DNA of 64,000 bases from Streptococcus equinus (GCF_900101445.1 NZ_FNKE01000001.1:1054001-1118000), one strand, 5' to 3'; shown: positions 27,432 through 36,351, numbered from the stretch's first letter. Program-made: numbers and translations. The notes: generated from the sequence alone by a model not told the origin.

Positions 27432-28208
27432 CTAAAATTCTGTTAAAAACTTAACTTTTTCCTTTAATGACGGTTCCTTATATTGTTCAATAATGCGTTT
27501 TGACACCGCTTCTCTGTTGCTTGCAATAATCTCCTCTGCTTTAGCAACAGCTTCTTTAATTGGAACTACGATTGGCAGGTCGTAGTGTTTGATAATTTTT
27601 TCCAAGCGTTCTTCTTGGCTGCCTGTTACTAGCTCAGGTTGTTTGCCAATTGCAGCAAACCCTTCTTGAATTTCAAGATCAGATAACGTTCGGTATTTTT
27701 CTGATACTGGTCGATGACCATCTGGGTCCATAGCAAACTCTACTGGTAAATGCACCACATCGGTATACCACATTTTCGAATGCATTTTCGCGACTTGACC
27801 ATAAGCATCCATGTATTTGCGATAGAAACTTTTCCCAGGAATTCCTAAAATCGCTTTTGATAATCTATGGATGAAACTTGACCCAGGATTCAATCCTATT
27901 TTTAATCGAACCGTTCCGTAAATCCATTCGTTTAGTACCGAACCATCTGAAATAAAGCTAGAATTTTCTTTGTACAGAATTGCCTCTTCTCTTATTCTCT
28001 CCTCAAATCTCTTTAATCCCAAAGTCATGAGCTCAGTAGCATTCATGTCTTGAAATCTCCTACCTGGATAAATTTCAGTTAAAATTTCACGAGCAGACAG
28101 CGCATTAATCAAAGGTATCCCAGTTGCAATTGACAATGCCGTTGCTGTTGTCGTTTTCCCAGTTGAATATGTTCCCGAAATAACCAGTCTGATTTCCCTT
28201 TTGTACAT
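27432..28208 (-). CDS. AAA_28/NadR-type P-loop ATP-binding protein
   Basis: Cytoplasmic P-loop protein of 258 residues. It has Walker A GTYSTGKTTT at 12-21, a possible second acidic site in FISDGSVLNEW (~95-105), and a mixed-charge C-terminus. It resembles the AAA_28 group, which includes the kinase half of NadR, so it may phosphorylate a small molecule; the substrate is unknown. It is the first gene of a likely operon with an FtsX-type ABC transporter. A good -35 (TTGACT) is present upstream but no clear -10; the ribosome site is weak. Confidence 0.75.
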   Translation of the reverse strand: MYKREIRLVISGTYSTGKTTTATALSIATGIPLINALSAREILTEIYPGRRFQDMNATELMTLGLKRFEERIREEAILYKENSSFISDGSVLNEWIYGTVRLKIGLNPGSSFIHRLSKAILGIPGKSFYRKYMDAYGQVAKMHSKMWYTDVVHLPVEFAMDPDGHRPVSEKYRTLSDLEIQEGFAAIGKQPELVTGSQEERLEKIIKHYDLPIVVPIKEAVAKAEEIIASNREAVSKRIIEQYKEPSLKEKVKFLTEF

Positions 28209-28352
28209 TTGTTCATTTTCCCATTAAACTAATATCATGATAAACATAATAAAAAACACTTAAGTCAAATTCCTTTCATTACCTTATATCGCATCAAATC
28301 ATCCATAGTCTCCTTTTCCATTTTTCCTTACCTTTCAATCATACAAAAGCGC

Positions 28353-28390
28353 AAAAAAACAGACATCCGTAATTTACGAATATCTGTTTA
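28353..28390 (-). terminator. Terminator of the response-regulator gene
   Basis: On the minus strand AACAGATAT..CGTAA / TTACG..ATGTCTGTT followed by TTTTTTTG, just after the stop. It separates the kinase/regulator transcript from the P-loop/ABC transcript. The remaining 28209-28352 shows no convincing gene. Confidence 0.8.
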
Positions 28391-28406
28391 CCTTTTTGGT
28401 TCAAAA

Positions 28407-29006
28407 TTAGACTAATTTTAATTTGACAGCTTCTCGTACAGCACCTACTCGCCCTGTAACGTTTAATTTCGTGCAAATATTTGTCACATGGGTATCGACC
28501 GTTCGTCTGCTGATAAATAATTCTTTAGCAATTCGAGCATTAGAATATTCTTCAGCAATCAAGCGTAAAATACTCAATTCAACCTCTGTCAACAATTGCT
28601 TTTTCTGACCTTCTAAAAGACTATCTGGAATGACACAATTCCCATTAGCGACATTGATAATAGTACTCGTTAATTCCGTACAAGATGTCTCTTTTGGCAA
28701 AAAAGCTTTGACACCAAGTTCATTGGCACGCTTGTGCAACATAGGCTCATAAAATCCTGAAATGAGAATAATCTTTGGAAAATCAATGTACATTTGCTTT
28801 AATTGTTCAATCAACTCAAAACCATGAATATCTTTCAACATCAAATCCATGATTAGAACATCCACTTTTTTACACAACAAACAGAGTTTCAACTCTTCAA
28901 CTTCTGTAAATGCACCGACAATGTCAAATTTTTCTTCTTGAGATAATTGTGTACAAATGCCTTGTAAAACCAACTCGTGGTCATCAATCACTGCTATTTT
29001 TATCAT
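28407..29006 (-). CDS. NarL/LuxR-family response regulator
   Basis: DNA-binding response regulator of 199 residues. The receiver domain (1-~115) has the acidic pair DD at 8-9, phospho-accepting Asp54 in VLIMDLML and a conserved Lys in FLPKETS. The C-terminal LuxR helix-turn-helix (~135-195) has IAKELFISRRTVDTHVTNIC. Its start overlaps the end of the histidine kinase gene by 23 bp, so the two are a cognate pair. Its targets probably include the ABC operon downstream, but that is inference from position. Confidence 0.92.
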   Translation of the reverse strand: MIKIAVIDDHELVLQGICTQLSQEEKFDIVGAFTEVEELKLCLLCKKVDVLIMDLMLKDIHGFELIEQLKQMYIDFPKIILISGFYEPMLHKRANELGVKAFLPKETSCTELTSTIINVANGNCVIPDSLLEGQKKQLLTEVELSILRLIAEEYSNARIAKELFISRRTVDTHVTNICTKLNVTGRVGAVREAVKLKLV

Positions 29007-30756
29007 TCTTATCTCCTTTCGGCAATAGCATTCTTATTTTGGTTGGTGACTTTTCAATTTGCAATTCACCACCTAGAAGTGCTAATTTTTCAGCAATCAC
29101 ATTAAGTCCAAAATGGCTCTTGTGGTCATCTGGCCGTTCAACAAACTTACCATCATCAGAAACTTCAACCACAAGCTGATTGTTAGACTCAAATATAGCT
29201 AACTTAATCTGCTTAGCATTACCGTGCAAAATACTATTGGTAATCAATTCCTTTATCGAGCGTAAAATAAAATTACTCACTCGACTTTCAAAATGATAAC
29301 TGTCAAAAGCCATCTCATGTTCAATCGTTACTGGTTCTTCTTTCTGAAACTTATTCAAGAGTTCCAAAATAGCATTTTTCAAGCCAAGTTCCTTAATCAT
29401 CAAAGGATAAATGTTAGAGCACAGCTCACGCAGTTCAAAAACAACATCATCCAAAGTATTCAAGACCTCACTTTTGTCGACGTCTCCTGCAGACTCAATT
29501 TGTTTTTTATGGTAAATCACCTCTTGAATGATTGTGTCATGAATAGTGATGGCAATGTCCTCACGTTCCATCTCAACGGCAGAAAAAATTGTTTGCCCAT
29601 CCAGACGATAATTTAGCTGCTTTGCCATGTCCATAAAATCCTTGATAATCGGCAAAGAACACAAAATAAACAAGAAACAATAAATCGCCACAAACCATAT
29701 CGGCATGAATTTCATCATCACTGCAAATGAAATCATGACAAAAGTTGACACGATGGCTTCCAAAACGTAAACCACAGGTAAGGGCAAGTACGTTCTCGTC
29801 ACCGTTAAACGATTGACAATTAAATGATTCACCGCTCCCGTAATCGGAAGAAATAACAGAGGAATCGTGCACGAAAACGGAAGATCATAAGGTAAAGGAA
29901 AAACATAACCAATAAATAAAGGAATCAAACTAAGCAGCGTCAATAAAATTAAATTACCCTTCTGCAAAAGAAATGATGAATAATCCTTTACCAAAGAAAG
30001 GGCAGCTAGTATCAACAAAAACGAGAAGCTGACATAAAAAATACCACCAGATAAGTATTTTACAAAAATCAAAGGAAGTGAGAACTCTTGGACCAAAATG
30101 AAAATCAAAACGGTCACCAAAGAATAACCCATAACAATCCTTGAAAACGAAGACAATTTTGTTGCCGCTTCTTTAAGAATACTTGCTCGCCAAAAAACAT
30201 CAATGAAAAAAGGAAGCAAGGTGATATACAAAACCACAAATAAGCGTCCTAAAGTATCTCCCATACTCGAAGGTATCAGGGAACTAAGAAAAAATGCTGT
30301 CGCAATTAAAAACAAGCTATATCGCTTACTTGACCGACTCGTCTTGTCTTTTTTTAAAGGTAAAATCGCCCAAACTAACAACACAAAGGCTATCGCCTCA
30401 AAAATAAGAAACAAAGATTTAAATGACTGATTTCCCTTAAAAACAATCCGTTTTTCCTGATGATTACGCTCGACAAGGACAGATTTTGCCTGTTCAACAA
30501 TCAGCCATTTATTCAGCAAAACGTTTTTTTGACTCTCTTGCTGATCAATTTTTAAAAGAAGATCTCCTTCAGAAAGTTCTGTTTCCTTGGCTAAGCCGCC
30601 ATTGTGAATATCTGTAACTCGCCAATTACCATTCTTAAAATCAGCTTCAACTCCCAGATAATGGTGATGGCTTGTAAAAGCAAAATAATACGCCCCAATC
30701 ACTAAAAATATCAGCAAGGATATTCTCAGCCAAACTTTCTTACTTATCCTAAACAT
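28984..30756 (-). CDS. ComP-like sensor histidine kinase with PDZ domain (HisKA_3)
   Basis: Membrane sensor kinase of 590 residues. One helix (~9-27) precedes an extracytoplasmic PDZ-like domain (~32-108, GGLAKETELSEGDLLLKI). About eight to ten more helices follow to ~370, then a HisKA_3 domain with phosphorylated His near 406 (EDIAITIHDTII). The ATPase domain has NSILHGNA (N box) and SDDGKF (G box). The order of PDZ, multi-helix sensor and HisKA_3 is that of Bacillus ComP, a peptide pheromone receptor. The ligand here is unknown. It is preceded by an overlapping 8-codon reading frame. Confidence 0.88.
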   Translation of the reverse strand: MFRISKKVWLRISLLIFLVIGAYYFAFTSHHHYLGVEADFKNGNWRVTDIHNGGLAKETELSEGDLLLKIDQQESQKNVLLNKWLIVEQAKSVLVERNHQEKRIVFKGNQSFKSLFLIFEAIAFVLLVWAILPLKKDKTSRSSKRYSLFLIATAFFLSSLIPSSMGDTLGRLFVVLYITLLPFFIDVFWRASILKEAATKLSSFSRIVMGYSLVTVLIFILVQEFSLPLIFVKYLSGGIFYVSFSFLLILAALSLVKDYSSFLLQKGNLILLTLLSLIPLFIGYVFPLPYDLPFSCTIPLLFLPITGAVNHLIVNRLTVTRTYLPLPVVYVLEAIVSTFVMISFAVMMKFMPIWFVAIYCFLFILCSLPIIKDFMDMAKQLNYRLDGQTIFSAVEMEREDIAITIHDTIIQEVIYHKKQIESAGDVDKSEVLNTLDDVVFELRELCSNIYPLMIKELGLKNAILELLNKFQKEEPVTIEHEMAFDSYHFESRVSNFILRSIKELITNSILHGNAKQIKLAIFESNNQLVVEVSDDGKFVERPDDHKSHFGLNVIAEKLALLGGELQIEKSPTKIRMLLPKGDKNDKNSSD

Positions 30757-30775
30757 CTCTCAACTCCTTTACCAT
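30749..30775 (-). CDS. Possible 8-residue leader peptide overlapping the kinase start
   Basis: ATG at 30775 with GAGGAG four bases upstream, encoding MVKELRDV then TAG. The stop overlaps the kinase ATG (30756), and the kinase ribosome site AAAGGAG lies inside this frame. It would make kinase translation depend on the leader peptide. The AAAGGAG site could also work alone, so this may be chance. Confidence 0.35.
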   Translation of the reverse strand: MVKELRDV

Positions 30776-30875
30776 AAAACTCCTCAAATCGTGTGATATG
30801 GAACTATTATAGCAAAAAATATCATGAAATAAGATAGAACTATTAAATATTCTGATTTTTTAAGGACTGCAAAAC

Positions 30876-30903
30876 TAAAAAAAATCCTGAGTCAAACTCA
30901 GGA
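30876..30903 (-). terminator. Terminator of the ArsC/Spx-like gene
   Basis: TCCTGAGTTTGACTCAGGA hairpin followed by eight T on the minus strand, 9 bp after the stop. Confidence 0.9.
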
Positions 30904-30911
30904 AATCATTC

Positions 30912-31268
30912 TTAGTTTTTCAATAATTCTGCGTATGATTTTCGGTGACCAAGTTGCACCACTTTACCATCTTTAATCAAAACAGGACGCTTAATCAACA
31001 TACCGTCAGAAGCAAGTAAGTCAGCAGCTTCATCAACCGTTAAGCCATCAACCTTGTCTTTCAAGCCAAGTGCACGATAAGCTTGACCGCTAGTGTTGAA
31101 AAAGTTTTTGATTGTAAAAGAAGAATTTTCAATCCATGACTTAATTTGATTAGTCTTTGGCGTATCTAGCGTAATATCAATCGCTTCAAAATCAGCCCCT
31201 AATTCTTTCAATTCTGCCTTAGCACGACGGCATGTGCTACATTTTGGATATTCGTAAAAAGTAAACAT
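30912..31268 (-). CDS. ArsC/Spx/MgsR-family thioredoxin-fold protein
   Basis: Small cytoplasmic thioredoxin-like protein of 118 residues. Its CSTC redox motif at residues 10-13 and RPVLIKDGK near 95 are typical of the ArsC/Spx superfamily. It is closer in layout to the YusI/MgsR-like group than to canonical Spx, so an arsenate reductase role should not be assumed. I start at the ATG at 31268, 6 bases after AAGGAG; an upstream TTG at 31289 precedes that site. Stand-alone gene downstream of serA. Confidence 0.82.
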   Translation of the reverse strand: MFTFYEYPKCSTCRRAKAELKELGADFEAIDITLDTPKTNQIKSWIENSSFTIKNFFNTSGQAYRALGLKDKVDGLTVDEAADLLASDGMLIKRPVLIKDGKVVQLGHRKSYAELLKN

Positions 31269-31322
31269 CTTCTGCTCCTTTGCTAACAAGAAATCATTTT
31301 CCTCATTATATCAAATAAAGAC

Positions 31323-31352
31323 AAAAAGAGCCGAGATTTAATCTCAGCTCAT
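31323..31352 (-). terminator. serA terminator
   Basis: GAGCTGAGATT / AATCTCGGCTC hairpin then TTTTTG on the minus strand. Confidence 0.85.
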
Positions 31353-31357
31353 CTTTA

Positions 31358-32536
31358 TTATTTCTTAGCAATCAAACGAACACGAATGATATTATCGCTT
31401 GCTTCAAAGTTGGCTACTAAATGATCAACTTTAGCTTTGTCTGTTTCATCAAGATCAAGCAAAGTATAAGCATAATCACCTTTTGAGCGATTGATGATGT
31501 TATCGATATTAATACCTAATTCAGAGACAGCTGTTGAAATTTTTGCCACGATATTTGGCACGTTTTTGTTAATCAATGTAATACGATATGGCGCTGTCAA
31601 AGCTTGGTGAACATTAGGGAAGTTAACTGAGTTCGTAATTTCACCAGTTTCCATAAATTGACGAATTGTCTTACCAGCCATGATAGCACAATTAAGTTCA
31701 GCTTCAGCTGTTGAACCACCCACGTGAGGGAAGACAGTGATTTTATCTTTGTTAAGCAATTCTTCAGTTCCGAAGTCTGTAATGTAACGTTTGACAACAC
31801 CAGCTTCGATAGCTTCAAAAAGCGCTGCATTATCAACCAACTCACCACGCGCAAAGTTGATAACAACAGTTCCTTTTTGCATCAAACCAAATGCTTCGCT
31901 ATCAAATGTATTTCGTGTTTCATCTGTCAATGGCACGTGAACAGTGATGTAGTCACAATTTGCAAAAATCTCTTTGACATCATCTACACGTTTGACATGG
32001 TGAGAGATATTCCAAGCTGTTTCAATAGAAACATATGGGTCGTAACCCAAAACATTCATCCCAAGGCGTTGGGCGTAGTTGGCAATGCGTCCACCAATAG
32101 CACCAAGTCCGATGACGCCAAGCGTTTTACCAGAAATTTCATTCCCTGCAAATTGTTTTTTGCCAGCTTCGACTTGTTTTGGAACGTCATCACCTGAAAG
32201 AGTATTGACCCAAGCGTTAGCTGCGATGTAATCACGCGCTGACATTAAAATAGAGGCAAGAACTGCTTCTTTAACCGCATTAGCATTAGCACCTGGTGTA
32301 TTGAATACCACAATCCCTGCTGCTGTTGCGTCAGCAATTGGAATGTTATTTGTCCCTGCACCAGCGCGGGCAATTGCTTTTAGATTTTCAGGAAATTCAA
32401 CGCCGTGAAGATTTTGACTACGAAGAATAAAAGCGTCAGGATTTTCTGCTAAATCCCCATCAACTTGAAACTGATTTCCTAATTCTTTAAGACCGACTTG
32501 ATTAATATTATTAAATGTTTTAACACTGTATACCAT
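31358..32536 (-). CDS. serA: D-3-phosphoglycerate dehydrogenase
   Basis: First step of serine synthesis, oxidising 3-phosphoglycerate with NAD. The protein of 392 residues has the Rossmann motif LGVIGLGAIGGRIA near 138-151 and the catalytic Arg in FARGELVDN near 228. The catalytic His lies in FPHVGGST near 275, and an ACT domain spans ~320-392, the short type of PGDH. It lies about 110 bp after serC on the same strand. The spacer holds an imperfect hairpin without a T-run, so read-through is likely. Confidence 0.95.
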   Translation of the reverse strand: MVYSVKTFNNINQVGLKELGNQFQVDGDLAENPDAFILRSQNLHGVEFPENLKAIARAGAGTNNIPIADATAAGIVVFNTPGANANAVKEAVLASILMSARDYIAANAWVNTLSGDDVPKQVEAGKKQFAGNEISGKTLGVIGLGAIGGRIANYAQRLGMNVLGYDPYVSIETAWNISHHVKRVDDVKEIFANCDYITVHVPLTDETRNTFDSEAFGLMQKGTVVINFARGELVDNAALFEAIEAGVVKRYITDFGTEELLNKDKITVFPHVGGSTAEAELNCAIMAGKTIRQFMETGEITNSVNFPNVHQALTAPYRITLINKNVPNIVAKISTAVSELGINIDNIINRSKGDYAYTLLDLDETDKAKVDHLVANFEASDNIIRVRLIAKK

Positions 32537-32647
32537 AATTACCCCTTTACACCAAGAGCCTGGGATAAAATCTCAGACTCAAATGGCTTATATCGCTATA
32601 AAAGAAAAATCTTGTTTATTCCTAATCAGAATCATTGACAGAAAGCC

Positions 32648-33739
32648 TTATTTGTTTTCTGCTTCAAATTTTTTCATGAATTCGATCAAATCAAGCACAC
32701 CTTGACGTGGGAAGGCGTTGTAAAGACTTGCACGCATACCACCAACTGAACGGTGACCTTTAATATTCTTAAAACCAAGTGGTGTTGCTTCTGCAACAAA
32801 CTTAGCATCAAGTTCTTTACTTGGTGTCACAAATGGAATATTGGCTACTGAACGTTCTGCTGGATTCTTAACAGGGTTTGTGTAGAAATCAGATTGATCG
32901 ATGAAATCATACAAAAGTCCTGATTTTTCACGGTTAGCAGCTTCCATCTTATCAACACCACCGAAAGCTTTTACCCATTCAAAGACAAGTTTTGCAATGT
33001 AAATACTGTATGCAGGTGGTGTGTTGTAAAGAGAGCCCGCTTCAGCTTGGATACGATAATCAAGCATAGCAGAAAGGGTTGGTTCATCGTTCAAGAAATC
33101 TTCACGAACAATAACAACAGTCACACCAGCAGGACCAATATTTTTTTGAGCACCTGCATAAATCAATGCAAAATCTTCAACATTGTAGCGAACCGCTAAA
33201 ATATTTGAAGACATGTCCGCTACAATTGGCACACCATTTGTATCAGGAAGATCATAAATAGAAGTTCCTTCGATGGTGTTATTTGTTGTGATGTGAACGT
33301 ATGCAGCTTCAGGGTCAATATCTTTTGGATCAAATGTAGGAATATGATCGTATACAGTATCTTCTGACGAGGCTAGGAGCAAGGGTTCAAAAGGAACGGA
33401 TTTGGACAATTTAACAGCTTCAGCATAAGCTTTTTTACCCCATGATCCACCAACTAGATAATATGCCTTACGTCCCTTAGCTAGGTTCAAAGGAAGCATA
33501 GTGAATTGTGTAGATGCTCCGCCTTGAAGGAACATTACTTTGTAATTATCGGGAATTGCCATCAATTCACGCAATAATTTTTCAGCTTCTTTAATGATAT
33601 TATCAAACTCTTTGGAACGGTGGGACATTTCTAAAACACTCATGCCGCTACCTTGGTAGTCAAGCATTTCACGCTGTGCTTGTTCAAGCACTGGTTTTGG
33701 TAACACTGCAGGACCTGCAGAGAAATTGTAAATTGTCAT
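32648..33739 (-). CDS. serC: Phosphoserine aminotransferase
   Basis: Second step of serine synthesis, a PLP enzyme that transaminates 3-phosphohydroxypyruvate. The 363 residues open with [19 protein letters not shown], and the PLP lysine is in [12 protein letters not shown] near 197. Strong GGAGG site before the ATG at 33739. The promoter TGATATAAT at 33766-33774 has a CodY-like box over its -35 position. It forms an operon with serA and is divergent from cutC. Confidence 0.97.
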   Translation of the reverse strand: MTIYNFSAGPAVLPKPVLEQAQREMLDYQGSGMSVLEMSHRSKEFDNIIKEAEKLLRELMAIPDNYKVMFLQGGASTQFTMLPLNLAKGRKAYYLVGGSWGKKAYAEAVKLSKSVPFEPLLLASSEDTVYDHIPTFDPKDIDPEAAYVHITTNNTIEGTSIYDLPDTNGVPIVADMSSNILAVRYNVEDFALIYAGAQKNIGPAGVTVVIVREDFLNDEPTLSAMLDYRIQAEAGSLYNTPPAYSIYIAKLVFEWVKAFGGVDKMEAANREKSGLLYDFIDQSDFYTNPVKNPAERSVANIPFVTPSKELDAKFVAEATPLGFKNIKGHRSVGGMRASLYNAFPRQGVLDLIEFMKKFEAENK

Positions 33740-33765
33740 AAAAATACCTCCGTATAATGGTATAA

Positions 33766-33790
33766 ATTATATCACAATTTTCTGAATTTT
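33766..33790 (-). promoter_or_regulatory. serC promoter with CodY-like box
   Basis: Extended -10 TGATATAAT (33766-33774). AAAATTCAGAAAATT (33776-33790, minus strand) matches the CodY consensus AATTTTCWGAAAATT at 13 of 15 positions and occupies the region just upstream of the -10. Confidence 0.55.
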
Positions 33791-33873
33791 GTAAAGATTT
33801 TTACGGATTTTTATCCAAAATATTTATGAATAACCATGTTATAATAGTAAATAGCAAACATTAAGGAGAAAAA

Positions 33874-34503
33874 ATGATTATCAAAGAATTTTGTGCTGAA
33901 AACACAACTTTGCTCAGCCAACTTGACTCATCTGTTAAACGCGTTGAACTTTGTGACAATTTAGCCGTTGGTGGGACAACTCCTTCATACGGTGTCATCA
34001 AAGAAGCTGCGCGCTATCTTCACGAAAAAGAAATCTCACTTGCTACAATGATTCGCCCACGTGGTGGTAACTTCGTCTACAATGATAGCGAACTTCGAAT
34101 CATGGAAGATGATATTCTTCGTGCAGCAGAATTAGAAAGTGACAACTTAGTCCTTGGGCTTTTAACTGAAGATAACCACATTGATGTTGAAGGGATTGAA
34201 CAACTTCTTCCATCAACTCAAGGCTTGCCACTAGTCTTTCATATGGCATTTGACCAAATTCCTCTTGCTGATCAAAAAGAAGCTATCGACCAGCTTGTTG
34301 AGCTTGGTTTTGTGCGTATCTTGACACACGGTTCTTCAGAAAATAACGATATTTTTGAAAATGTTGACCATCTTAAAGAACTGGTTGATTACGCTAACGG
34401 GCGCATTGAAATCATGATTGGTGGTGGTGTCACAGCTGACAATTACCAAGAATTAATTGAAAAAACTGGTGCCCAAGCTGCACACGGAACTAAGATTTGT
34501 TAA
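33874..34503 (+). CDS. cutC: CutC-family copper homeostasis protein
   Basis: TIM-barrel protein of the CutC family, 209 residues. ENTTLLSQLDSSVKRVELCD starts the barrel, TMIRPRGGNFVYND near 60-73 is the family signature, and LTHGSSENN near 151 follows. CutC was linked to copper tolerance, but its reaction is not settled. AAGGAG site before the ATG. Single gene divergent from serC, with its own terminator. Confidence 0.92.
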   Translation: MIIKEFCAENTTLLSQLDSSVKRVELCDNLAVGGTTPSYGVIKEAARYLHEKEISLATMIRPRGGNFVYNDSELRIMEDDILRAAELESDNLVLGLLTEDNHIDVEGIEQLLPSTQGLPLVFHMAFDQIPLADQKEAIDQLVELGFVRILTHGSSENNDIFENVDHLKELVDYANGRIEIMIGGGVTADNYQELIEKTGAQAAHGTKIC

Positions 34504-34512
34504 TAACCCTAT

Positions 34513-34540
34513 AGCACTTTGCGATGGCAAGGTGCTTTTT
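34513..34540 (+). terminator. cutC terminator
   Basis: AGCACTTTGC / GCAAGGTGCT hairpin with TTTTT, 10 bp after the cutC stop. Confidence 0.85.
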
Positions 34541-34547
34541 CAATACC

Positions 34548-34579
34548 AAAAAATCCGAGTTCATCTGAACTCGGATTTT
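34548..34579 (-). terminator. amtB-glnK operon terminator
   Basis: AATCCGAGTTCA / TGAACTCGGATT perfect hairpin with TTTTTT on the minus strand. Confidence 0.9.
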
Positions 34580-34618
34580 CCATCACATTTATGTTAACTT
34601 TGGAGATATCTTTGTCAC

Positions 34619-34960
34619 CTAAACGGCGTCTCCTCCACGTTCACCTGTACGAATACGGATGACTTCTTCGATAGGAAGAATGAAGATTTTCCCATCTCCG
34701 ACTTCTCCAGTGTGAACAGCTTTGCAGATAATATCTACAATTTCGTCAACCGCTGCATCATGGGTAACAATTTCAACTTTGACTTTTGCAAGCAAGGTTG
34801 GGACAATCTTTTGACCACGAACATATTCTGCAAAACCACGTTGGTTACCATATCCTAAAACTTGGCTGACAGTCATTCCTTTTGTAAAACCAGCCTTTGA
34901 TAAGGCGTCTTTCAGATCTTCCAAGCGATCTGGACGAATAATAGCCTCGATTTTTTTCAT
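34619..34960 (-). CDS. glnK: PII-family nitrogen regulatory protein
   Basis: Trimeric PII signal protein that senses ATP/ADP and 2-oxoglutarate and gates the ammonium channel. The protein of 113 residues starts [19 protein letters not shown] and has the C-terminal [19 protein letters not shown]. The T-loop lacks the uridylylated Tyr51 of enteric PII; the aligned position is isoleucine. The ATG at 34960 is preferred, with GAAAGGGTG upstream; a GTG at 34969 is in the ribosome-site region. It follows amtB by about 75 bp. Confidence 0.93.
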   Translation of the reverse strand: MKKIEAIIRPDRLEDLKDALSKAGFTKGMTVSQVLGYGNQRGFAEYVRGQKIVPTLLAKVKVEIVTHDAAVDEIVDIICKAVHTGEVGDGKIFILPIEEVIRIRTGERGGDAV

Positions 34961-35037
34961 AATGTACACCCTTTCTAAACGTCTCTATTGTAACTTAGTT
35001 TAACTCAGTTTTTTATTTTCGACAAGTCAAACGCTGC

Positions 35038-36273
35038 TTATGAATCCAAGCCCATAAATGTTGGGTAAGCTGTTTCTTCATGTTCGCTGTCATCAAGACC
35101 AATAGCTTCAGCACGATCTTCAACACGAATACTTGTAAAGATTGAGATAACCTTAACAATGACAAATGTTGCGACTGCTGACCAGACGATTGTGAAAATA
35201 ATAGCTGCGATTGTTACTAGGAAAAGATGTGCATTTCCGTAAATCAAACCAATATTGTGTTTATCAAGAGCAAGCTCTGGTGTTGTGAAAAGTCCTGTTA
35301 CCAATCCACCAAAGATACCACCGATACCATGACAACCAAAAGCATCAAGCGCATCATCATAACCAAATTTGCTTTTAAGAACTGAAATAGCGAAATAACA
35401 AATTGGGCTTACACAAAGACCAATCAAAAGTGAACTCCAAGTTGAAACGAAACCTGCACCCGGTGTGATAGCGACAAGTCCTGCAACCAAGCCAGTTGAA
35501 GCACCAACAAGTGAGAATTTACCAGTCAAGATTTTTTCAACAATCAACCAAGAAAGCATTGCTGCTGCGGCTGAAATATGTGTAGTTACAAAAGCATGAA
35601 CAGCAAGTCCATCAGCTGCTAAAGCTGAACCTGCGTTAAATCCAAACCAACCGAACCAGAGAAGTCCTGCACCAAGGAAAACAAAAGGAACATTGTGAGG
35701 ACGGTATTCTAAACGGTCATAGTCACGACGTTTACCAAGAAGAATGGCTAATACCAAACCAGAAACCCCTGAAGTAATGTGAACCACATCACCACCGGCG
35801 AAGTCAATCGTACCCCATTGAGCCAAAAGTCCTTCATCCCAAACCATATGTGCAAATGGGAAGTAAACCAACAATAACCAGAAAACAACAAAAATGACTA
35901 ATGGTGTAAATCGCATGCGCCCTGCTGCTGCCCCTGTCAAAATCGCAACTGTGATAATTGGGAACATCATTTGGAAAGCTGCGAACAAGGCATCTGGAAT
36001 AGCTAAGCCACGCGTACTAGCTGATTCACTAACACCTTTGAAGAATAGATGAGAGAAGTTACCAATAAGACTTCCGTTCCCGCCAAATGAAAGGGAGTAA
36101 CCACAAACCATCCACATTACTGAAGCAACTGCAATAGGAATCGCACACATCATCATAGTGTTGATGACATTTTTACGTCTTCCTAAACCACCGTAGAAGA
36201 AGGCTAAGCCAGGTGTCATTAAGAAGACTAGGCCAGCACAGATAATCATAAAAGCAATACTTCCTGCATCCAT
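35038..36273 (-). CDS. amtB: Ammonium transporter
   Basis: Eleven-helix Amt/MEP/Rh channel of 411 residues. FMLTPGLAFFYGGLG-like N-terminal helix (LMTPGLAFFYGG near 18-29), the MVWDEGLLAQWGTIDFAGGDVVHITSG segment (split by helices near 145-170) and the FGCHGIGGIFGG motif near 308-319 are hallmarks. The C-terminal tail (DDSEHEETAYP) would contact PII. AAGGAG site before the ATG. The region before it (36274-36587) contains two GlnR-type boxes. Confidence 0.96.
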   Translation of the reverse strand: MDAGSIAFMIICAGLVFLMTPGLAFFYGGLGRRKNVINTMMMCAIPIAVASVMWMVCGYSLSFGGNGSLIGNFSHLFFKGVSESASTRGLAIPDALFAAFQMMFPIITVAILTGAAAGRMRFTPLVIFVVFWLLLVYFPFAHMVWDEGLLAQWGTIDFAGGDVVHITSGVSGLVLAILLGKRRDYDRLEYRPHNVPFVFLGAGLLWFGWFGFNAGSALAADGLAVHAFVTTHISAAAAMLSWLIVEKILTGKFSLVGASTGLVAGLVAITPGAGFVSTWSSLLIGLCVSPICYFAISVLKSKFGYDDALDAFGCHGIGGIFGGLVTGLFTTPELALDKHNIGLIYGNAHLFLVTIAAIIFTIVWSAVATFVIVKVISIFTSIRVEDRAEAIGLDDSEHEETAYPTFMGLDS

Positions 36274-36328
36274 ATCAAAAACTCCTTTTATTTTCTAAGG
36301 TTTTAGTTTTAAAACCAAATTTCAAATC

Positions 36329-36345
36329 TCTAACTATGCGTTAGA
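36329..36345. promoter_or_regulatory. Inverted repeat in the amtB leader region
   Basis: TCTAAC / GTTAGA arms around TATGC, about 60 bp before the amtB ATG. It may be part of the promoter/operator region; no known regulator is assigned. Confidence 0.35.
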
Positions 36346-36351
36346 TTTTTA

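Noticed and set aside
28209-28352. Possible pheromone or bacteriocin precursor gene between the P-loop gene and the response regulator
   Set aside because: No frame with a good ribosome site, double-glycine leader or cysteine-rich core is visible; only promoter-like sequence is seen.
30912-31268. Calling the thioredoxin-fold gene spx or arsC
   Set aside because: It has the CxxC motif of the superfamily, but residue-level evidence does not separate Spx, MgsR-like and arsenate reductase roles, and no ars genes are nearby.
32537-32647. Hairpin in the serC-serA spacer as a terminator or riboswitch
   Set aside because: The stem GAGTCTGAGAT / ATCCCAGGCTC has mismatches and no T-run follows; no known riboswitch motif was recognised.
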